Origin: Legionellales bacterium UBA5158
Lineage (GTDB): Bacteria > Pseudomonadota > Gammaproteobacteria > DSM-16500
NCBI GenBank assembly: GCA_002413665.1
Contig: DHXK01000160.1
Coordinates: 31,478-37,355 of the forward strand
Length of the DNA: 5,878 nt
Direction of reading: 5' to 3'
Part shown: one piece after another, positions 1 to 5,677 of the stretch
Numbering within the stretch: position 1 is the stretch's first letter
How the letters are laid out: each line of letters starts with the position of its first letter
Translations under genes and position numbers: made by a program
Notes under the pieces: model-generated
Databases searched by the model: none
Seen by the model: the letters and a program-made list of their open reading frames with translations, nothing else
Told to the model about the DNA's origin: nothing

Positions 1-41
1 CTATTTTAATGAAATTTAAAAAATATATTTTTTATACAAAA

Positions 42-71
42 ATCACATTATTGTCTAAAAAGAGCTATGAT
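42..71 (+). promoter_or_regulatory. Putative sigma70-type promoter for the small RNA
   Basis: A -10-like TATGAT (66-71, 5 of 6 consensus matches) lies 18 bases after a -35-like ATCACA (42-47, 4 of 6 matches). An overlapping alternative -10 is GATAAT at 69-74. Initiation about 7 bases after 71 would start transcription near 78, which is exactly where the closing helix of the candidate RNA begins. That agreement is the main support, because the -35 box is weak and the region is very AT-rich, so chance matches are common. Confidence 0.4.
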
Positions 72-77
72 AATAGT

Positions 78-226
78 AAGCAGATCAAGAATCAAAGCCC
101 AACAAGATAAAGCAGGAAGTCAGAGAGTTGGTGCGGTGTGCAGGCCTTAAATCAAGGTAGCCTAAAGCATCACTGAGACATCCACTTAGTGAGACACCGG
201 CTTTGAATCAAGACCTGCTTTTTTAT
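78..226 (+). ncRNA. Candidate structured small RNA, family not recognised
   Basis: This stretch without a protein gene folds as a closed RNA of about 147 nt. Its ends pair over 78-99 with 199-220: 6 bp (78-83/215-220), 2 bp (85-86/212-213), 2 bp (89-90/208-209) and 8 bp (92-99/199-206), separated only by symmetric mismatches. Directly stacked on this is GGTGT 135-139 with ACACC 194-198, enclosing two hairpins: 142-148/154-163 (AGGC+CTT with AAG+GCCT, a 3-base bulge) and 170-177/185-192 (8 bp with one G-U pair, 7-base loop). CAAC 100-103 may pair with GTTG 127-130. Six T follow the last helix (219-224). The wobble 175-187 is a G-U only in the + strand transcript, favouring that strand. No downstream + strand gene exists, so it is not an obvious riboswitch leader. 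I compared it from memory with 6S, SRP, tmRNA, RNase P and CsrB/RsmY-type RNAs and saw no match. It could also be the 3' UTR of a gene to the left. Confidence 0.6.
199..224 (+). terminator. Probable 3' end: closing-helix strand plus T-tract
   Basis: The 3' strand of the closing helix ends in CCTGCT and runs into six T (219-224). The pairing partner is more than 100 bases upstream (78-99), so this is not a compact intrinsic hairpin. It resembles independent RNAs whose 5'-3' end helix sits next to the U-tract. A local alternative is AGCAGG 111-116 with CCTGCT 214-219. On the minus strand I see no convincing terminator for the dehydrogenase gene ending at 231. Confidence 0.4.
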
Positions 227-230
227 TAAT

Positions 231-1058
231 TCAATCTAAAAAGAAATCAGGAAACAATCTTTTTTCCGGATTCATGGCATAACCACTAAAATCACTCACA
301 CCACGTGTTCGCAAAAAATCTTCATCGACGAAAAAATTTCCTGTTGTATCACGACTATTACTCGTTACAATTTCATAGGCAGCATCCGCCATGATCTGAG
401 GTTTTCGGCTACCTTCTAAAATTTGCTTAGGAAAATTAACTTCAATTGCAGCAGTGGCAATAGTCGTTTTAGGCCACAATGAATTAACAGCAATACCCTC
501 TGGCTTTAATTCTTCTGACATTCCTAAGGTACACATACTCATCCCATATTTTGATATCGTATATGCAACATGTTTAGCAAACCATTTTGCATTCATGTTT
601 AAAGGAGGAGAAAGATTAATAATATGTGGGTTAGCAGCATCCTTCATGTGAGGAATACAAGCTTGTGAACATAAAAATGTACCGCGTGCATTCACAGAAA
701 ACATTAAATCAAATCGTTTCATGGGAGTTTGCAAAGTCGGTGTTAAGCCAATGGAGCTCGCATTATTAATTAAAATATCTATCTTACCAAACTTTTTAAC
801 AACATCCGCAACCGCTTCATAAACTTTAGTTTCATCCCTGATATCTAATTGTATGGGATAAGCCGTACCACCTGCTTCTTCAACTTCTTTTGCAACAGTA
901 TGAATGGTTCCACTCAGCGTAGGATGCGGCTCACTGGTTTTTGCTGCAATAACAATAATAGCGCCATCACGAGCAAATCGTAATGCAATTTCACGACCTA
1001 TGCCGCGACTAGAACCTGTTATAAATACAACTTTACCTTGCAATTTTTTTTCTAACAT
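231..1058 (-). CDS. HSDL2-like short-chain dehydrogenase/reductase
   Basis: A 275-residue soluble NAD(P)-dependent oxidoreductase of the classical SDR fold. Visible motifs are the nucleotide-binding TGxxxGIG (residues 14-21), NNAS (98-101), and the catalytic tetrad N123, S150, Y166 and K170 (YxxxK). The AAKT-EPHP segment (39-46), the NLSPPLN stretch around S150 (148-154), the WPKT segment and the FFLD C-terminus are hallmarks of the hydroxysteroid dehydrogenase-like 2 (HSDL2) subgroup. The SCP2 sterol-carrier domain of animal HSDL2 is absent. The substrate is unknown; a role in fatty-acyl or other lipid metabolism is inference only. The ATG at 1058 is chosen because AAGGAA (1067-1072) lies 8 bases before it and the protein then begins directly ahead of the first beta strand. 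The longer frame to 1124 would overlap pilX. It starts 22 bases after the pilX stop with no terminator between, so co-transcription with the pilins is likely although the function is unrelated. Confidence 0.93.
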   Translation of the reverse strand: MLEKKLQGKVVFITGSSRGIGREIALRFARDGAIIVIAAKTSEPHPTLSGTIHTVAKEVEEAGGTAYPIQLDIRDETKVYEAVADVVKKFGKIDILINNASSIGLTPTLQTPMKRFDLMFSVNARGTFLCSQACIPHMKDAANPHIINLSPPLNMNAKWFAKHVAYTISKYGMSMCTLGMSEELKPEGIAVNSLWPKTTIATAAIEVNFPKQILEGSRKPQIMADAAYEIVTSNSRDTTGNFFVDEDFLRTRGVSDFSGYAMNPEKRLFPDFFLD

Positions 1059-1080
1059 TATGATAATTCCTTTTTTGTCT

Positions 1081-1647
1081 TCATTGTAATTCACGCCAAG
1101 ATTGCCGACCTTTTGATACCGCATGTCGGCTCCCTAAACATGCTAGCTTAGCTTTGCCTGCTTTAATTAAAGTAGTCTGCAAAAAAATTCTTGCACCTAA
1201 CGTATCATAATTTGTCGTTAGTAATGTTATTCGAAAATAATCAGCATTCTGTTGGGGATTGTCACCATGCTCGATTAAAGCACAAGGATCTGACCCTAAG
1301 AATTCAATTACGTAATAGTACTGGAAAAGATTAAAATTACCAGTACAAGATATCCCTGATTGCCACCAATCTAACGACTTATGCAATAGATCATAGACAG
1401 GAGTAACGGGAATGCTGCAGGTCACATTTTCTGATTGTTCCAGATGAGTTTCTGCCATTTTTATAATCTGTTGCGCACTGCTGAAAATGAATAATTTATT
1501 AAATTGATTATTAGTGATTCTTTTTTCTAATACACAATTTTGCAGAGCCCTGACACTCAGCATGCCAAAAATTTCTAGGAAAATGAGCACTAACATTAAC
1601 ACCATACCAGATTGTTTATGGATCAATTTATTGACGTAACGCGACAT
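1081..1647 (-). CDS. pilX: Type IV pilus minor pilin PilX-like
   Basis: A 188-residue protein with a short basic leader ending QSG (residues 12-14), then a hydrophobic helix (about 15-31), as in class III-signal prepilins processed by PilD at G14. Mature position +5 is leucine, not glutamate; the PilX/GspK lineage is known to depart from the Glu5 rule, which fits. The C-terminal domain carries several cysteines, suggesting disulfides, and ends in SWRELQ. Role (known for the family): with PilV, PilW and FimU it forms the complex that primes pilus assembly and sits at the pilus tip in the inner membrane/periplasm. The gene is third in a pilV-pilW-pilX run and its start overlaps the pilW stop by 20 bases. 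The ribosome site before 1647 is weak, so coupling to pilW translation is plausible. Assignment rests mainly on leader plus gene order, since PilX sequences are poorly conserved. Confidence 0.8.
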   Translation of the reverse strand: MSRYVNKLIHKQSGMVLMLVLIFLEIFGMLSVRALQNCVLEKRITNNQFNKLFIFSSAQQIIKMAETHLEQSENVTCSIPVTPVYDLLHKSLDWWQSGISCTGNFNLFQYYYVIEFLGSDPCALIEHGDNPQQNADYFRITLLTTNYDTLGARIFLQTTLIKAGKAKLACLGSRHAVSKGRQSWRELQ

Positions 1648-2491
1648 AATTGAAACTCATTTTTTGAAAAGAAAAATCATGCACACTAGCGACTTTCAGG
1701 CTTATAGCAACACCAATCACCTTTGACCAATCCGAAACTTGCTCAGCTTTTAGTGCATCGATTTTATTATTGTTCATAACATCGTATGTTAATTGCATTC
1801 CTTCAATGCCCTCTGCTAATTCAACTTGAGGTGAGTTATTATTTTTGACAAACAACGCATAGACATATTTTTTATCTCTGTATTTACGTTGTGTTTTAGC
1901 AATAAAATAAGTAGAACTCTCAAATAAACTCACTTCAGAATTTTTTGCATACTCAAAAATAATAGGTTTATACGTAATTATTTTTTGGACTCCATTCAAA
2001 TTAATAATGTTTTTAATTTGAAAAATTTCTGCATGTTTACAATCAGAAATAACAGCAACATCCTCTTTTTTAAAACGAGGTTTTGCGCTGGCATAAATAA
2101 CTGATGAAAGATAAGCAGGTGTAGCAAGGGCAGCACTTTTTGGATTTATTCGTCTAACTGTAATCTCATCACTATAACTCTTGGCACCGAATATTTTAGT
2201 GGAAGGAAACAAACTATATGCCAAATACTGACTTAAATAATGATGATTACTTAATTTAGCACACCCTATGTACCCAGCCATGCGAATGTTATCTGTTAAA
2301 ATATGCATAGCGATCTCACTGTTTTCATGAATACTGTTAAGAGAATCTTGAGTTTTAAAATTTCGTTGCACCACCAAATAAACGGAAATGACAGAGGTAA
2401 AAATTAAACTACTTAAAGTGATAGCTAACATCAATTCAATCAAAGTCGTTCCTTGAAGGACACTTATAAATTGATAATTTTTTTTAAGCAT
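1628..2491 (-). CDS. pilW: Type IV pilus minor pilin PilW-like
   Basis: A 287-residue prepilin. The leader ends QG (residues 13-14), with cleavage expected before T15, and the mature protein begins TTLIELM with the conserved Glu at +5 (E19) followed by a hydrophobic helix to about residue 41. Family features of PilW are visible: the IRMAGY-GC motif (69-77), a DC pair in AVISDC (C151, likely disulfide to C77), and EGIEGMQLTYDV (228-239) near the C-terminus. Length matches the family (around 270-350). Start choice: an ATG at 2521 is in frame but has no ribosome site. The ATG at 2491 has AAGGAAA (2498-2504) 6 bases upstream and gives a normal short leader. It overlaps the pilV end by 28 bases and pilX by 20. 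It is predicted to act in the inner-membrane minor pilin complex that initiates pilus assembly. Confidence 0.9.
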   Translation of the reverse strand: MLKKNYQFISVLQGTTLIELMLAITLSSLIFTSVISVYLVVQRNFKTQDSLNSIHENSEIAMHILTDNIRMAGYIGCAKLSNHHYLSQYLAYSLFPSTKIFGAKSYSDEITVRRINPKSAALATPAYLSSVIYASAKPRFKKEDVAVISDCKHAEIFQIKNIINLNGVQKIITYKPIIFEYAKNSEVSLFESSTYFIAKTQRKYRDKKYVYALFVKNNNSPQVELAEGIEGMQLTYDVMNNNKIDALKAEQVSDWSKVIGVAISLKVASVHDFSFQKMSFNYVALRQ

Positions 2492-2847
2492 CCAGAGTTT
2501 CCTTTTTTGGTTATTTTGCATTCATTTGTTTTAGGATCACCCCAAAATAATGTTGCCGCATAGGTAGGAAACTGACCTTGCACTACACCCACTCCCTGAG
2601 GCAAAAGAATAGAATTTTCTTTATTCCATGCTCTGATGATTGAAGCATTATCAACAAGACCTATAGCACGCAAGTGCTCAGTGATAGATTCCATTTGCGC
2701 ATTTGCAAGACTGAAGTAGTAGGCTGATCTGTTTTCACGTAAGGCAAAAATTTCCATTGCATCCATACCGAGTAATGCTAAAGATAACAACATTAAGCTA
2801 ACTAGCACTTCAATAAGGCTAAATCCTGCTGGGACTGTTTGGTTCAT
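2464..2847 (-). CDS. pilV: Type IV pilus minor pilin PilV-like
   Basis: A 127-residue prepilin with a very short leader (MNQTVPAG); cleavage is expected after G8, and the mature N-terminus FSLIEV has Glu at +5 (E13). A hydrophobic segment runs from about 9 to 28. The body has the YAATLFWGDP strand (96-105) typical of PilV C-terminal sheets and two cysteines, C110 and C120, likely a disulfide. It is somewhat shorter than many PilV proteins (often 150-190 aa), but the C-terminal strand is present, so I see no clear truncation. It is the first gene of the minus-strand run, followed by pilW with a 28-base overlap. The ribosome site before 2847 is poor (AAAAGAA). No strong promoter is evident upstream on the minus strand. 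PilV, PilW and PilX together prime pilus polymerisation in the inner membrane. Confidence 0.87.
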   Translation of the reverse strand: MNQTVPAGFSLIEVLVSLMLLSLALLGMDAMEIFALRENRSAYYFSLANAQMESITEHLRAIGLVDNASIIRAWNKENSILLPQGVGVVQGQFPTYAATLFWGDPKTNECKITKKGNSGCLKKIINL

Positions 2848-2910
2848 AAATATTCTTTTAAGTTATGTAAATTTTTAAAAACAAAGCATGTTTTATTAAA
2901 TCCCTCTCGG

Positions 2911-2931
2911 TCTCCCTTTTTCAAAGGGAGA
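2911..2931. repeat. Perfect 9-bp inverted repeat hairpin
   Basis: TCTCCCTTT (2911-2919) and AAAGGGAGA (2923-2931) are perfect complements around a 3-base loop. The hairpin lies in the divergent region between pilV and phhB, about 64 bases upstream of pilV. No T-run follows on either strand, so it is not an intrinsic terminator for either gene. It looks like the stem of a small dispersed intergenic palindrome (REP/MITE-like) or an operator. Only one copy is present in this window. Confidence 0.6.
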
Positions 2932-2987
2932 TGACGGTATCAAATAGGTAATGAAATAATTGAGTATGCAATAAGAAACAGCGCAAT

Positions 2988-3005
2988 ATTTCATTGATTT
3001 GAAAT
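2988..3005. repeat. Short AT-rich inverted repeat
   Basis: ATTTCA (2988-2993) and TGAAAT (3000-3005) form a 6-bp inverted repeat with a 6-base spacer, the geometry of a dimeric regulator site. It sits about 60 bases before the -35 of the phhB promoter. Another ATGAAAT occurs at 2951-2957. In DNA this AT-rich such a match may be chance. Confidence 0.25.
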
Positions 3006-3064
3006 GAATAGCTCAGGAATTGACGCACAGGGGGAGGCCAAACAAGAAGTCTGCTAATTTACAA

Positions 3065-3094
3065 TTTACGCCAACTCATTTCAACAGCTATAAT
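3065..3094 (+). promoter_or_regulatory. Predicted sigma70 promoter for phhB
   Basis: A perfect -10 hexamer TATAAT (3089-3094) is preceded by TTTACG (3065-3070, 4 of 6 matches to TTGACA) at 18-base spacing. Transcription would start near 3101, giving a leader of about 20 bases with a clear AAGGA ribosome site at 3111-3115, 6 bases before the phhB ATG. The position and perfect -10 make this the best promoter in the window. It would drive phhB and the overlapping thioesterase gene together. Confidence 0.65.
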
Positions 3095-3121
3095 GAATAA
3101 ATCTGAAAAAAAGGAATCGCC

Positions 3122-3490
3122 ATGGCCACTAGTGTATGCAGTCTTGAAAACAAACATTGCAAGCCCTGCGAAGGGGGCATGCCTCCTTTGGATACAGAAA
3201 CTCTAACAAAATACATGCAACAACTAGATACTCAGTGGCAAATCAGCTCAGACAATAAATCCATATTTCGTGACTTTAAGTTTAAAAATTATTATCACAC
3301 CATGGCGTTCGTCAATGCGGTCGCTTGGCTTGCTCATGCCGAGAACCACCATCCTGATCTAGAAGTAGGATTTAATCATTGCTTAATAAAATTTACAACT
3401 CACGCGATTGATGGGCTATCAGAAAACGATTTTATTTGTGCTGCGAAAATCGACACATTACTTCCCTCTTTCATAGGAAACAAATCATGA
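3122..3490 (+). CDS. phhB: Pterin-4a-carbinolamine dehydratase PhhB
   Basis: A 122-residue cytosolic enzyme that dehydrates 4a-hydroxytetrahydrobiopterin to quinonoid dihydrobiopterin, recycling the cofactor used by phenylalanine hydroxylase. The family signature is intact: E74-N-H76-H77-P78, H94, and the GLSENDF segment with D103. W39 and the DFKFKNYYHTMAF helix start match the DCoH fold. The N-terminus (residues 6-23) carries C6, C13 and C16 in a KPCEGGMPPL context, an extension familiar from PhhB of pseudomonads and legionellae; a metal-binding role is speculation. Length is normal for the family. The ATG at 3122 follows AAGGA by 6 bases. phhA is not next to it here. Its stop overlaps the start of the thioesterase gene (ATGA at 3487-3490), suggesting coupled translation. 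Confidence 0.94.
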   Translation: MATSVCSLENKHCKPCEGGMPPLDTETLTKYMQQLDTQWQISSDNKSIFRDFKFKNYYHTMAFVNAVAWLAHAENHHPDLEVGFNHCLIKFTTHAIDGLSENDFICAAKIDTLLPSFIGNKS

Positions 3491-3987
3491 CTCAAGATAC
3501 TTCTGCAAATTGCATCTCACAGGAAGATCGCCGCTCGCTTGTGATGTCAGAGATCATGACACCTAATTCTGCAAACTATTCTGGCAACGTACATGGTGGA
3601 CATATACTTAAATTGTTAGATAACGTTGCCTATGCTTGCTCATCACGTTACGCGGGTAAAAATACTGTCACGCTTTCCGTAGACCAAGTATTTTTTAAAG
3701 AACCGATCTATGTTGGTGAACTAGTCACATTCTTGGCAACGATAAACTATGTAGGCAATACTTCCTTAGAAGTTGGTATACGAGTTATCGCTGAAAATCT
3801 TTTGACGCGCTTATGCCGACATACCAACACCTGTTACATTACAATGGTCGCAATAGACGAACATGGAAAACCTATAAAAATACCTGCATTAATGATAGAA
3901 ACGCAAGTCCAAGTGCGTCGCAATACCGAAGCACTTATACGTAAACAAGCACGAATACAAACTCAAAGTTCCGCGAGCAAGAAATAA
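3487..3987 (+). CDS. Acyl-CoA thioesterase, hotdog fold (YciA/BACH type)
   Basis: A 166-residue cytosolic thioesterase expected to hydrolyse acyl-CoA to free acid and CoA. The diagnostic stretch runs MTPNSANYSGNVHGG (residues 24-38), then H39-I-L-K-L-L-D45; D45 at the start of the long hotdog helix is the expected catalytic acid, with N30 and the NVHGG loop in the active site. A second conserved part, around VDQVFFKEPIYVGE, corresponds to the hotdog beta sheet and CoA site. There is a single hotdog domain, so oligomers are expected. The basic tail after about 145 (QVRRNTEALIRKQ) is variable. Start: the ATG at 3487 overlaps the phhB stop by 4 bases and has AGGA at 3475-3478. An upstream in-frame ATG at 3436 is rejected because its product would begin inside phhB without family similarity. 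Chain-length preference cannot be read from sequence. Confidence 0.92.
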   Translation: MTQDTSANCISQEDRRSLVMSEIMTPNSANYSGNVHGGHILKLLDNVAYACSSRYAGKNTVTLSVDQVFFKEPIYVGELVTFLATINYVGNTSLEVGIRVIAENLLTRLCRHTNTCYITMVAIDEHGKPIKIPALMIETQVQVRRNTEALIRKQARIQTQSSASKK

Positions 3988-4017
3988 TGTAACTAACTAC
4001 ATCTCTTGAGGATCTTG

Positions 4018-5628
4018 CTAATCTTGTTTACTTATTTTTGCCATACCCTCAATTGCTTGAAATCGATTTCGATTAAATTTTAATTCGTTTTCGTATAATT
4101 TTAAAATCTGTGTATGTTCACTAGCCAAACTCTGCATGATTTCTCCGTATACTTCTTGAGCTGGCACAAATGGCAAAGTGAGTGATTGATGGGTGGCTTG
4201 CAATTCATATTGAATCTTTAGGGCCTTGTTTAATTCCTCTTTGCAATAATCTAAATGTGTATAGCCATACTTATAAGCATGAAATTCCTCATGCATCAAC
4301 ATGCAAGATTGTTTAAATAAAGTTGCCGAAGGTGAATTTAATTGCAAAATAATTTTTTTAAATCTTTCGTTAATGTCTAACATAAATTTATCTTGATGAT
4401 AGATGACCGCACCTCTTCCATAGGCTAATAATAATCCGCATTCGGAATAGGCAGCCCAGTTTTTATCTTCACTTGTTTCAATAAGTGGTTTTGGTAGAGA
4501 CGTTAAGGGAGCAAATTTCCCAGTGTAAAGAATTTGCCTTGCTCTCATTCTGTAAGCCCAAAAGTCATACTTATTTTCATTTTCAATTTTCGACACTTTT
4601 TCCATTTCTAGCAGTAACTTTTCAGCATCTGCAAAGTTTTTCATTTGCAAATAATCATACTGTAACCATTCTAATGAATGATAAACATTATCAGCATCAC
4701 AAGCATACCAATCTTTTTGTGTCCATTTAGCCGCAGTCTTCTTAGGCGCATTCTCATCACTTAAATTGGTAGAATCAACAGAAGGTAAAGAAATTTTTTC
4801 TCTTTCCAAAAACTTACACATTGCATGGCTAGCGTGTATGGATAACTTATTTGCGTATGCGGCTTTTGACCAATCTCCCATAGCAGAATATAAATGTGAA
4901 GGCATATGTAAAACATGCGAAGAGCCGTTTAAATATTGATAAACATTTTTAACTGCTGCTAAGCCTTCCATTAAGTGCGGACTATTGGGCAAATCATTAA
5001 CATGAATATAGTAATGCACAATTCCAGGATGCTCTGGAAACTTAGGCAAGAACTTTTTTAAGATGCTTCTTGCAGAAACAAGATAGTTCATTGCTGATTT
5101 ATCTTGTGTAGCATCCATTGCGTAGCCTATCATCCCTAGCGCATAAAAACTGGCTACATCAGGATTGTTAGGATATTTCTCATAAAGTTGATACATAGCT
5201 CGAATATATTTTTTTTCATTCTCTAGGTCATCTCCGGGTAGATATATTTTTTCAACAGCATTTAAAAACCCAGACTCTAATGGAGACATCTTCACATTTT
5301 TCAATGAATGAAATTTTTGTAAAACTGCGTGGCCTTTTTTCTTATTTTCATATGACCATAAAGACCATTTGTAACACATAGCTTGACCCCAATAACTCAA
5401 CGCAAAAGTAGGGTCTTCTTTTTCTGCTAATTTAAATTCTCTGAGGGCAAGTGGATACATAAAATTATGAAGAAATTTCAAGCCTAATATAAAATGTTTT
5501 TCTGCGATTTGCGACTTTGTAGAGGTTACAAAAGTTAAATTTCCTAAATTTAATGTGTAGTCATCTTTCGTATTTGCAAAAGAAACCGTGGTCAAAATAA
5601 AAAATAAAATCAGTATTAATTCTCGCAC
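4018..5628 (-). CDS. Exported TPR-repeat protein, function unknown
   Basis: A 536-residue protein beginning with a Sec signal peptide (hydrophobic residues 4-16, probable cleavage after SFA, about 18), so periplasmic or secreted. The mature chain is predicted almost wholly helical with TPR-like hairpins: around 43-75 (FILGL...ALREFKLAEKEDP), 155-195, 222-265 and 315-345, plus a later pair near 450-485. The most conserved-looking block is HYYIHVNDLPNSPH (205-218) followed by HVLHMPSHLYSAMGDW (238-253). This matches a widespread family of uncharacterised TPR proteins with an H-Y-I-H then H-M-P-S-H signature. The clustered histidines (205, 209, 218, 238, 241, 245) might bind metal or ligand, which is inference. 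The start codon is GTG (5626-5628) with a strong AGAGGAA (5634-5640) ribosome site. It is convergent with the thioesterase gene, 30 bases apart, and no terminator is seen in the gap. No link to neighbouring functions is evident. Confidence 0.85.
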   Translation of the reverse strand: MRELILILFFILTTVSFANTKDDYTLNLGNLTFVTSTKSQIAEKHFILGLKFLHNFMYPLALREFKLAEKEDPTFALSYWGQAMCYKWSLWSYENKKKGHAVLQKFHSLKNVKMSPLESGFLNAVEKIYLPGDDLENEKKYIRAMYQLYEKYPNNPDVASFYALGMIGYAMDATQDKSAMNYLVSARSILKKFLPKFPEHPGIVHYYIHVNDLPNSPHLMEGLAAVKNVYQYLNGSSHVLHMPSHLYSAMGDWSKAAYANKLSIHASHAMCKFLEREKISLPSVDSTNLSDENAPKKTAAKWTQKDWYACDADNVYHSLEWLQYDYLQMKNFADAEKLLLEMEKVSKIENENKYDFWAYRMRARQILYTGKFAPLTSLPKPLIETSEDKNWAAYSECGLLLAYGRGAVIYHQDKFMLDINERFKKIILQLNSPSATLFKQSCMLMHEEFHAYKYGYTHLDYCKEELNKALKIQYELQATHQSLTLPFVPAQEVYGEIMQSLASEHTQILKLYENELKFNRNRFQAIEGMAKISKQD

Positions 5629-5677
5629 AAATATTCCTCTAGTATTACAAGCTAGCCAAGACCGTCAGGGAGTGATC

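Noticed and set aside
100..198. Signal recognition particle RNA or RNase P RNA fragment
   Set aside because: The GGAAGTC at 115-121 recalls parts of these RNAs, but the conserved SRP tetraloop/symmetric loop and the RNase P core motifs are absent.
78..226. Retron msr-msd-like RNA, because the ends are inverted repeats
   Set aside because: No reverse transcriptase lies in the window and the gene next to it is a dehydrogenase on the opposite strand. The internal hairpins do not show a clear msr/msd division.
78..226. CsrB/RsmY-type RNA sequestering CsrA
   Set aside because: Only one GGA (115-117) is present and it is not in a hairpin loop; these RNAs carry several GGA-loop repeats.
454..651. 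Open + strand frame opposite the dehydrogenase
   Set aside because: It is antisense to a well-supported SDR gene, has no ribosome site of note and no protein-like features.
3436..3486. Upstream start of the thioesterase gene inside phhB
   Set aside because: The ATG at 3487 has a proper ribosome site and the usual ATGA overlap, and the extra 17 residues translate phhB codons out of frame.
3987..4002. Short inverted repeat ATGTA...TACAT in the convergent gap as a terminator
   Set aside because: Only a 5-bp AT-rich stem with no T-run on either side; too weak to call.
4485..4730. Open + strand frame opposite the TPR gene
   Set aside because: It is antisense to the TPR coding region, with biased composition reflecting the complementary codons.
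5645..5662. Imperfect palindrome around GCTAGC upstream of the TPR gene
   Set aside because: The core is only 6 bases and the flanks do not extend it; no promoter element aligns with it.
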